Assembly: GCA_900546445.1 (NCBI GenBank)
Contig: URCV01000007.1
Coordinates: forward strand, 1 to 46,218
Origin: an uncultured Bacteroidales bacterium
Lineage (GTDB): Bacteria > Bacteroidota > Bacteroidia > Bacteroidales > UBA932
Direction: 5' to 3'
DNA length: 46,218 nt
Part shown: piece after piece, positions 33,853 through 40,227 of the stretch
How the letters are laid out: each line of letters begins with the position of its first letter
How positions within the stretch are numbered: the stretch's first letter is position 1
Position numbers and translations under genes: made by a program
The notes under the pieces: generated by a model
The model's input: only the letters and a program-made list of their open reading frames with translations
The model's database searches: none
What the model was told of the DNA's origin: nothing

Positions 33853-34175
33853 CGCAATTGTTTGGCCGGCTTCTCCGGTTTTCTGGCTTTTGAGCCCAAT
33901 CTTTCCAAATTATCCTCTATCGTAGACCTTCTCGAAAGCTCGCTCAGCTCGAAAGTCTTTATGGCCAAGTCGGTCTGCTGCTCCTTCAAGATGTCGTTAT
34001 TACGCTTGACTGTGGTCATAGTGTTGTCTATCAATAGGCTAATCCAGATGGTCATGATGCACAAGAACATACAGACAAGCATTTTTATGAAGTGTCTGTC
34101 CAGATGAAGTCGCAGCATCAGGCGTCCTTTGATGATAGCCGAGAATATATTTTTAAGAACGGGTAGTATTTTCAT
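33849..34175 (-). CDS. ftsL: FtsL-like divisome protein
   Basis: The 108-residue bitopic protein has a cytoplasmic N-terminus rich in Lys/Arg and one membrane helix (about 31-50, MLVCMFLCIMTIWISLLI). A periplasmic helical segment follows (VKRNNDILKEQQTDLAIKTFELSEL, about 57-80) that could form the coiled coil with FtsB/DivIC. Sequence similarity in this family is slight. The call rests on topology, size and position between rsmH and ftsI, with 4-base overlaps on both sides. The basic tail KARKPEKPAKQLR is unremarkable. Confidence 0.8.
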   Translation of the reverse strand: MKILPVLKNIFSAIIKGRLMLRLHLDRHFIKMLVCMFLCIMTIWISLLIDNTMTTVKRNNDILKEQQTDLAIKTFELSELSRRSTIEDNLERLGSKARKPEKPAKQLR

Positions 34176-35074
34176 CGCTTTACCGCTATTCTAAGCTTGG
34201 CGCTGCGTGCGCGCGTATTCTCCGAAATCTCCTCCTCGAGCGGCAGAATCGGCTTTCTGTTCACTGCTTCGAGCGGCTGTACGCTTCGCCCGAACACGTC
34301 CTTTTCCACTTCGCCGTCGACATTGCCCGACTTTATGAAGTTCTTGACCATCCTGTCCTCCAGGGAATGATAGGTGATGACGGCCAATCTGCCCCCGCTT
34401 TTCAGGGCCTTCGTGGCGCCCTCGAGGAACTTCTCGAGCGAACGCATCTCCTGGTTTACCTCTATCCGCAGGGCTTGGTAGACCTTAGCCAAGTATTTGT
34501 GCTGTGCGAACTTAGGGGTCACCGACTCTATCGTCTTGTCCAGATCGCCGGTGGTGCTGATGGGGCTGAGTGCGCGCTTGCTGACTATCAGACTGGCCAA
34601 TTTGTACGCATTCTCCACCTCCCCGTAGATGCGGAATATCTTGGCCAATTCCTCTACCGGATATTCGTTCACTACGTCCTGTGCGGTCAGTTGTGCCTGA
34701 GTGTTCATTCTCATATCCAACGGAGCATCGTAGCGGAAAGAAAACCCGCGCTCCGCCGTGTCGAATTGGTGTGAGGACACACCCAGGTCTGCAAGCACGC
34801 CGTCGAACCCACTTTCGGTTTCCAGAAGCGAGTAGTTATGTATGAAGCGGAAATTATTATGAATGAGCTTGAACCTCGGGTCGTCGAATGCTCCTTTCAG
34901 GGCATCTTCGTCTCTGTCGAAGGCTATGAGGCGTCCTTTTTCTGACAATCTTCTGAGGATTTCTCTCGAATGTCCACCGCCTCCGAACGTGGCGTCGGCA
35001 TAGATGCCATCGGGCGAGGATACAAGTGCATCCACGCTCTCTTTTAAAAGAACCGGTTTATGGTATTCGTACAT
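34172..35074 (-). CDS. rsmH: 16S rRNA (cytosine-N4-1402) methyltransferase
   Basis: This SAM-dependent enzyme (MraW) modifies C1402 of 16S rRNA. It has 300 residues. HKPVLLKESVDAL, the SAM motif ADATFGGGGHSREIL (27-40), LADLGVSSHQFDTAERGFSF, PLDMRMN and AVITYHSLEDRMVKNFIK are all hallmark segments. It is the first gene of the dcw chain. The mraZ gene usually found directly upstream is absent; the next gene upstream is divergent. A -7 element lies at 35111-35118. It overlaps ftsL by 4 bases. Confidence 0.96.
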   Translation of the reverse strand: MYEYHKPVLLKESVDALVSSPDGIYADATFGGGGHSREILRRLSEKGRLIAFDRDEDALKGAFDDPRFKLIHNNFRFIHNYSLLETESGFDGVLADLGVSSHQFDTAERGFSFRYDAPLDMRMNTQAQLTAQDVVNEYPVEELAKIFRIYGEVENAYKLASLIVSKRALSPISTTGDLDKTIESVTPKFAQHKYLAKVYQALRIEVNQEMRSLEKFLEGATKALKSGGRLAVITYHSLEDRMVKNFIKSGNVDGEVEKDVFGRSVQPLEAVNRKPILPLEEEISENTRARSAKLRIAVKR

Positions 35075-35110
35075 TTTTCGGCAGTATTTGGACCCCTTTT
35101 TCTATTCGCG

Positions 35111-35118
35111 CAAATTTA
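35111..35118 (-). promoter_or_regulatory. -7 element for the dcw chain
   Basis: On the minus strand TAAATTTG matches TAnnTTTG 37 bases before the rsmH ATG. A clear TTTG -33 is not seen; T-rich sequence occupies the expected position. This is the only good promoter candidate visible for the 15-gene chain. Confidence 0.5.
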
Positions 35119-35166
35119 ACAAAATTTATCCATAAAGAAAAGGTGGAAGCATAACTATAATTTGAC

Positions 35167-35174
35167 TAACTTTG
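35167..35174 (+). promoter_or_regulatory. -7 element for the HAD lipoprotein gene
   Basis: TAACTTTG matches TAnnTTTG 18 bases before ATG 35192, so the transcript leader would be very short. The -33 side is weak. It makes the upstream TTG start at 35162 unlikely. Confidence 0.45.
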
Positions 35175-35191
35175 AGCAAATTATTTTTACT

Positions 35192-36217
35192 ATGCGAAAA
35201 GTATCTTTTTTATTCTCAGTTTTATGTCTATTGTCCTCTTGTGGCAGGTCAGAGGTGCTGCCTAAGGACTCTTGGACACCTGTTGCCCATTCTGCACTTG
35301 AAGAACTCATAAAAACCGCGCCTGCGGATTCCTATGCCGTTTTCGATTTCGACAATACCACGATTATAAATGACATCTCCATGACTCTTATGGCCTATAC
35401 TGTGGACAATATGCGATTTGTCTTCAGTGCTTCGGAGGCTTTCGAGGTGTTCACTTCCTATATTCCGGATACCGACATCGTGCTGGAAGGGGTAGGCAGG
35501 TCCGCGAGCGAATTGGCCAGGGCATTAGCTGACGACTATGCTCACCTGCAGCTTCTTAAAGGCGAAGGTACGAGTGTCGAACTCTTGAGGAATACTCCGG
35601 AGTGGAAGCGTCTCAAATCAAATCTCTTTACTCTTAACGAAGGTTTGGAGAATACTTTCGACTATGGGGTGTGGTGTCAGTGGCAGCCGAGCCTTTTCAA
35701 GGGGATGACCTATGACGAATTGGCTTCGCTTACGAAAGAGAGCGTGAGGTATTGGCTCGACGAGGGTTCTATGGTGGTTCCGAAGGAGACGCTCGACCTC
35801 TTCGCGGCGCTGAGAAAGCATTCCATAGAGGTGTACATTTGCTCGGCTTCGCTGGAGGTAATCGTGGAGGCTATGGCCTGCGACCCTGAATTCGGATTGA
35901 ATTTCAGCGAAGACCACGTGTTTGGAATCAGGCTTGCCGATACCCAGTGGGTCGGTGGTGCATTCGACCCTACATATACTCCTACGTTTTTAGAGGGTAA
36001 GGTCGCTTGCATAGAAAGATTTATGCGTCCTGCCCATAACGGAGCGGCGCCTATTCTGGTGTCGGGAGACAGTGGCGGAGACGTGGCTATGCTTTCGACT
36101 TATAGCGATGCCCTTAGACTGGTTTACGATTGTAACAGAACGGGTTCCATCGCGGAGTTCATCTCCTCGGACCAGCCGCGCTGCGTAGTCCAGCCCCGCA
36201 CCCAATACAGCAAATGA
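35192..36217 (+). CDS. HAD-superfamily phosphatase, exported lipoprotein
   Basis: The 341-residue protein has lipoprotein signal MRKVSFLFSVLCLLSSC (Cys17). The haloacid dehalogenase fold shows motif I AVFDFDNTT (nucleophile Asp52, Asp54), a large helical cap (about 65-210), motif II in EVYICSASLEVIV, and motif III/IV in ILVSGDSGGDVAML (Asp about 293 and 297). It resembles phosphoserine-phosphatase-like acid phosphatases that act in the periplasm or at the surface. The substrate is unknown. ATG 35192 fits the signal peptide and the promoter; the longer TTG frame at 35162 would bury the signal. It stands alone, with a terminator 5 bases after the stop. Confidence 0.85.
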   Translation: MRKVSFLFSVLCLLSSCGRSEVLPKDSWTPVAHSALEELIKTAPADSYAVFDFDNTTIINDISMTLMAYTVDNMRFVFSASEAFEVFTSYIPDTDIVLEGVGRSASELARALADDYAHLQLLKGEGTSVELLRNTPEWKRLKSNLFTLNEGLENTFDYGVWCQWQPSLFKGMTYDELASLTKESVRYWLDEGSMVVPKETLDLFAALRKHSIEVYICSASLEVIVEAMACDPEFGLNFSEDHVFGIRLADTQWVGGAFDPTYTPTFLEGKVACIERFMRPAHNGAAPILVSGDSGGDVAMLSTYSDALRLVYDCNRTGSIAEFISSDQPRCVVQPRTQYSK

Positions 36218-36221
36218 CACA

Positions 36222-36250
36222 AAAGGCCGACTGTTAATTCAGCCGGCCTT
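36222..36250 (+). terminator. Terminator after the HAD gene (copy a of a dispersed terminator)
   Basis: The hairpin has arms AAGGCCG / CGGCCTT and an inner CTG-TTAATT-CAG. The same core recurs at about 36612-36643 and 39006-39038. Its right flank (TCGTGATTTTA) is shared with the second copy. Confidence 0.8.
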
Positions 36251-36352
36251 TCGTGATTTTAGTTGGTTTCCTGGAGAAAAAATGTCGTTTTCGCTCGCAG
36301 CAAAGACACTCTTCGGACGGGTCTCCACTAAGCCGTGGATGGCATTGCTCTC

Positions 36353-36505
36353 AACCCGAAAAACACCTTTGAACACCATCTGCATTCTACAGCGTTCTGG
36401 TAAGGGTGCGACCTAAAGGTGTACGAAAGTACAGTACACCTTCGGATACCGCACCATCTAGAAGCGTATCTACGGCATCCTGACTCCAAAGGTGTTTTTC
36501 GGGTT
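36353..36505. repeat. 153-base nested palindrome with perfect 19-base arms
   Basis: The arm AACCCGAAAAACACCTTTG (36353-36371) is exactly complementary to 36487-36505. Nested inside are GGTGCG/CGCACC and a perfect central AAGGTGTAC / GTACACCTT hairpin with a 9-base loop. The intervening arms also pair imperfectly. It lies in the 433-base gap between the HAD gene and the next gene, flanked by terminator copies a and b. I see no gene in this gap. Confidence 0.8.
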
Positions 36506-36580
36506 CGCGGTAGCAAATACAGAAGGTATGGAGCTGAAGTGCATTCCGATGGCCGGTATCAAAGCGCTGGTCTTGAATCT

Positions 36581-36639
36581 ATTTGCAAGATACGAATAAT
36601 TAATGAAAAACGAAGTCCGACTGTTAATTCAGCCGGCCT
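36581..36639 (-). terminator. Terminator copy b within a 59-base repeat
   Basis: Read on the minus strand the hairpin (one mismatch in the stem, from T at 36616) is followed by TTCGTTTTT and ends the three-gene cassette at 36651. The 59 bases match 38976-39034 at 58 positions. Confidence 0.8.
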
Positions 36640-36650
36640 TCGTGATTTTA

Positions 36651-37193
36651 TTACACGATACGTTCTCTTTCGAACAGATCAATTACTCTTGGTGAAGGAA
36701 AGAGCGTGTCCGAAATTATACCAATCATTAGTGTCGCATAGCTTATTATCCAACAATAATATCCTAATCCCTTCGTCGGACATATTGTAAAGTCTGGATC
36801 ACAATTGGTATCCGGATTTAATGTATAAAGTATTGCTCCTCTTTCTGCATCGTAAGAATTAAATAACAATAATAGCAAAAAGGCAATTCCAAGTACTACT
36901 AAATCTGATATTTCGATTTTCTTTTTTCCCCATTTGAAAAAGTAATACAATTGAACGACAAAAACCAATATCAAATGCTCAATATCGTAGTACCCAATAA
37001 GTGTAATCATTATTCCGTGAAGGAATAAAAGAATAGAGCGCAATAAGGTTTTCACTAACGAAATCTGAGTCGGAAAATCGTGTGGGGATAGGATAGGTAT
37101 TTTGTAGCACAAAGGCAAAAATAGTGCTATGCAAAATAAAACTAGACTTATCCACTTTATTTTCGAAATAAATAATTTTCGTGAGTTTATCAT
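36651..37193 (-). CDS. Unknown polytopic membrane protein
   Basis: The 180-residue protein is not recognised. About five hydrophobic segments are visible (e.g. WISLVLFCIALFLPLCY, ISDLVVLGIAFLLLLLF, YCWIISYATLMIGIISDTLF). A short loop with three cysteines (NPDTNCDPDFTICPTKGLGYYC) lies between the last two. It is AT-rich relative to the dcw genes. It lies 5 bases after the stop of the SH3-like gene and is the last gene of a three-gene minus-strand operon closed by terminator copy b. No function can be assigned. Confidence 0.75.
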   Translation of the reverse strand: MINSRKLFISKIKWISLVLFCIALFLPLCYKIPILSPHDFPTQISLVKTLLRSILLFLHGIMITLIGYYDIEHLILVFVVQLYYFFKWGKKKIEISDLVVLGIAFLLLLLFNSYDAERGAILYTLNPDTNCDPDFTICPTKGLGYYCWIISYATLMIGIISDTLFPSPRVIDLFERERIV

Positions 37194-37198
37194 ACTGC

Positions 37199-38161
37199 TT
37201 ATTTATTGAAAGTACTAGTGTCCTCGGAACGGGAATTCGGAGATATCCACCCTTTTTTGTGGCTGTTAGGGTCGAGGATTTTTACCCAACCGAAATAGCC
37301 GGTCTCGATGACGGGATAGGCCTTTGATTTCTTCGTGTTGTTGATTACAAACAAGATACTTCTGCCTTCATACGAATCATAAGCATTAACCTTCTCGCAT
37401 TCCGGATTCAAGTATGTTACCAGGTACTTCTTATTTATCCATCCGTTGAGATTTACCATTCCTTTCCCATCGCAGATATAACCCTGTGCTCTTTCGCTAC
37501 CCTCGTTCAAGTTCAAGACTTGTATATGTGGGGATATCACCCATTGAGGATCATAAAATATGACGTCCTTAATCGTGTTGCCACTCTCGTTATCGTAGAT
37601 GGGAATTTTCAAAGGTTTGCCGGCCTTGATGAATACCACAGGCAGTCTACCTGGGTCCTCATCTTCAGCAGTCGTTTCGGAAAACTCAGGCGGTAGCCAA
37701 CCTATAACATCGGTGCCGGTAACCTTTATTTTTAGCCAATAGTTGTCTACGTCGTATACCTCATACTTTCCCGCAGCGAATTCATTACGCTTGATTTTGA
37801 AAACGATTTTTGAGTCGCGGGAAGGGGTAGCATATATATTCTTCGTTAAGATACTTTCGTTTAAATAAATTCCCAGGTAATTAATGTCTAACCATCCGGA
37901 CTCATCTTCGTGGTATCGCTTATCCCATATTATATATTTGGCATCTACAAGAACTCTTCCGTTCCTTTTCTCTTTGATATAAAGGTCAGGATAGTCTTCA
38001 TAGTATCCATCATTTACTATATAGGCGATTATTTTGCTGCCGGTGGCATCCTCATACAACGGAACTTTCTCATCCGAAGGAGAATTCAGCAGGCAGTGCC
38101 CGATGTAATTAGGGTTGAGTCCTAAAAGAGTGAATAATAAGCTGATAATTAAAGTGCTCAT
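37199..38161 (-). CDS. Unknown exported protein with SH3-like repeats
   Basis: The 320-residue protein has an N-terminal signal-like hydrophobic stretch (MSTLIISLLFTLLGL). Repeated beta-rich modules of about 90 residues follow, each with the pattern of a short 'sticky' strand plus a Gly-Trp motif. Examples are VPLYEDATGSKIIAYIV...GWLDINYLG, NIYATPSRDSKIVFKIK...VIGWLPPEF, IPIYDNESGNTIK...LNGWINKKYL and AYDSYEGRSILFVI...GWVKILDP. This resembles bacterial SH3 (SH3b) domains, which often bind peptidoglycan, but the match is by pattern only. It overlaps the upstream membrane-protein gene by 4 bases. Function unknown. Confidence 0.75.
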   Translation of the reverse strand: MSTLIISLLFTLLGLNPNYIGHCLLNSPSDEKVPLYEDATGSKIIAYIVNDGYYEDYPDLYIKEKRNGRVLVDAKYIIWDKRYHEDESGWLDINYLGIYLNESILTKNIYATPSRDSKIVFKIKRNEFAAGKYEVYDVDNYWLKIKVTGTDVIGWLPPEFSETTAEDEDPGRLPVVFIKAGKPLKIPIYDNESGNTIKDVIFYDPQWVISPHIQVLNLNEGSERAQGYICDGKGMVNLNGWINKKYLVTYLNPECEKVNAYDSYEGRSILFVINNTKKSKAYPVIETGYFGWVKILDPNSHKKGWISPNSRSEDTSTFNK

Positions 38162-38949
38162 TTCGCGTTATGATTAAACTTTTCGAGGGCATCTGCTTTT
38201 TCCTGTTCACGCCATCCTAATAATCGGTCAAAGGCTCCTCCTCCATATTGGAAAAGGCATTTGTCATCGTATGGAATATATAGTGGATCATCAGAAAGCT
38301 CTTTCATACACTTCTCGCTAGCATCATCCGTGAGGAACATAAATGAATACATTCCGGAAAGAACCCTTTTATAACCATAGTTGCAAGCTTCAGGAAACCA
38401 AGTATTAATAGATATGCAGCCGATATTTTTCAACTCTTTCCTAATATAGTTGAATGCTTTTTTATCAATGCCTGCCAATTGGCATAGAGAATCGATTCTC
38501 TCTGCGTTCAAATCTTTTTTATAATATCCGCCTTCGCCATCGACAAAAAACATCTCGACGCCTGTTCGATTGAACTCTAATACAATGTTACGTTCTAACT
38601 GATTATTCAAATATGAAGTAAAGCTCTCCAGTTCGTCCTTTATTCTTTCGTATTTCTTAGCCATTTTATATGCATCGCATTTATACATAGGAAAACGTAT
38701 TAAGATAAAGGATATGATTAGGGCGGTATTCAAAACGGCAAGACCAAGTTTTATTTTTCCTGGTAAGGTTTTTTTATATTCGCCACGAGAAATCGTTTTG
38801 ATAGCTACAAATATTCCCCATATTATGATGACCATCAATGGTAGAATCCAAAAGGGAAAGAAGATCATTCCCTCCTGAGTGAAAATCCATAATACGAGGC
38901 TCGCCAGGAAGGTTAGGAAAAGAGGAATAATGCCGATGTATTTCTTCAT
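38158..38949 (-). CDS. Unknown membrane protein, first gene of the cassette
   Basis: The 263-residue protein has three predicted membrane helices (about 4-22, 27-51, 68-85). A hydrophilic C-terminal domain of about 175 residues follows with a likely helical stretch (YKMAKKYERIKDELESFTSYLNNQLERNI) and mixed alpha/beta content (GVEMFFVDGEGGYY, GISINTWFPEACNYGYKRVL-like region). No family is recognised. It starts 26 bases from the 59-base terminator repeat and overlaps the SH3-like gene by 4 bases. The low-GC character is shared across the three cassette genes. Confidence 0.75.
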   Translation of the reverse strand: MKKYIGIIPLFLTFLASLVLWIFTQEGMIFFPFWILPLMVIIIWGIFVAIKTISRGEYKKTLPGKIKLGLAVLNTALIISFILIRFPMYKCDAYKMAKKYERIKDELESFTSYLNNQLERNIVLEFNRTGVEMFFVDGEGGYYKKDLNAERIDSLCQLAGIDKKAFNYIRKELKNIGCISINTWFPEACNYGYKRVLSGMYSFMFLTDDASEKCMKELSDDPLYIPYDDKCLFQYGGGAFDRLLGWREQEKADALEKFNHNAK

Positions 38950-38975
38950 AATGTATCAAAGTTTAATAAAATCCC

Positions 38976-39034
38976 ATTTGCAAGATACGAATAATTAATG
39001 AAAAACGAAGGCCGACTGTTAATTCAGCCGGCCT
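38976..39034 (-). terminator. Terminator copy c within the 59-base repeat
   Basis: On the minus strand, hairpin AGGCCG...CGGCCT followed by TTCGTTTTT ends the lipoprotein operon at 39043. The hairpin also has a T-run on the plus side (39038-39044), so it could act in both directions. It matches 36581-36639 at 58 of 59 positions. Confidence 0.85.
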
Positions 39035-39042
39035 ATCGTTTT

Positions 39043-40227
39043 TTAGTATCTGGCGATGGTCAAATCCCAGAACGTAAAGTTGTCCGGGGAATGGACTTCC
39101 ATCTCGACCTTTTCCTTGTTCTTCAAGAGTGAACTCTTGTAGATGTCCTCGTAGGTGCTCATATCCATAGAGTATGTGCAGGTGAGGGAATAGACGTCGT
39201 CTCCGAGTTTGGTAACTCCAAGTCCCTGACACAAATCGGCTCCGGGAGTGAGCGCCTCTACGGAACCATCGCTATACCAGTTATAGGCGCTGATGGTACC
39301 GTCTTCGAGTGTCATATTCCCATTCACTATCCAGTTTCCGTCCTTAACATAGAGGCCACCGACCTCTATGCCGACCTTCTCCGTAAAGAGTGTCATCTCG
39401 CCGTCTATCCAGATGGCTCCCTGCCAACTGCCTCCGTTAACGGCGTCTCGGTAGGCGCCGGCTGCATAGACGTGCCCGTCTTCGATGACTATCTTGTTAA
39501 CTTTAGCGAGGACTCCGTCACCTGTGAGTTTCTGCAATACGCCATTTTTCCAAATGACGGCAGCACCTTCTTTCTTGAAGTCCTTAGACTGAATGTATCC
39601 ACCGACATAGACATCGTCCCCATCGGCTGCTACGCAGTAGGCGAGAGCATCTACGGAGCCATCGGTAAGCTCGAACTTCCGGTCGTTCTTCCAGTAGAGT
39701 GCGCGACGGTCAAACCCCGGAGAGTCGAATCCGCTTACGTAGACGTTTCCGTTAGAGTATGCTACGCCCGACGCAGTCGATTTTCCCTTGACTCCGCCAT
39801 AGACCGTGCGCTTGAACTTATCCTCTTCGCCTAACTTGAATGAATAGACTACGCCGTTGTTTTCGTTATAGTCACCATAGTACTCGTCTGATACGAGCTC
39901 GCCCACGGCTTCGGTAGCGGCTACGAATACGCTATCCTTATAGGTATAGACGGCGTTGCAGAAGGAATCGTGTTCGCCTTTTGTGAAAGCGAATCGTTTT
40001 CCGTCCACCCACATAACGGCGTCATAGAATCCCTTGTCGCTAAGGTATTCTTGGCCTACTACGATGATGGCACTGTTCTGCGGCTCCGGCTCCGGCTTTG
40101 GTTCCGGCTCCGGTGTCGGTTTTTCCGGTGTCGGTTTTTCAGGCTTCGTGTTCTGGTCCTCCGTCTTGTTGCAAGCGAGGACGGCTACGCTTAGTAAAGC
40201 GCAGCAGATTAAAGAGATTTTACGCAT
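39043..40227 (-). CDS. Surface lipoprotein with propeller-like repeats
   Basis: The 394-residue lipoprotein (lipobox LSVAVLAC, Cys19) is followed by a Pro/Glu/Lys linker of PEKPTPEKPTPEPEPKPEP type at about residues 28-49. About 340 residues of repeating units follow, with the pattern VYVxGxxx...A(L/V)xWKxGxxxxLT. Examples are NVYVSGFDSPGFDRRALYWKND, DVYVGGYIQSKDFKKEGAAVIWKNG and HVYAAGAYRDAVNGGSWQGAIWIDG. This looks like a beta-propeller or kelch-like fold displayed outside the cell, but no enzymatic motif is seen. It overlaps the upstream lipoprotein gene by 19 bases. Confidence 0.8.
   Translation of the reverse strand: MRKISLICCALLSVAVLACNKTEDQNTKPEKPTPEKPTPEPEPKPEPEPQNSAIIVVGQEYLSDKGFYDAVMWVDGKRFAFTKGEHDSFCNAVYTYKDSVFVAATEAVGELVSDEYYGDYNENNGVVYSFKLGEEDKFKRTVYGGVKGKSTASGVAYSNGNVYVSGFDSPGFDRRALYWKNDRKFELTDGSVDALAYCVAADGDDVYVGGYIQSKDFKKEGAAVIWKNGVLQKLTGDGVLAKVNKIVIEDGHVYAAGAYRDAVNGGSWQGAIWIDGEMTLFTEKVGIEVGGLYVKDGNWIVNGNMTLEDGTISAYNWYSDGSVEALTPGADLCQGLGVTKLGDDVYSLTCTYSMDMSTYEDIYKSSLLKNKEKVEMEVHSPDNFTFWDLTIARY

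Noticed and set aside
35162..35191. TTG start for the HAD lipoprotein
   Set aside because: The -7 element lies within it and it would hide the lipoprotein signal.
36353..36505. Integron attC site
   Set aside because: Long palindromic form is suggestive, but no integrase gene and no recognisable R-box cores were found.
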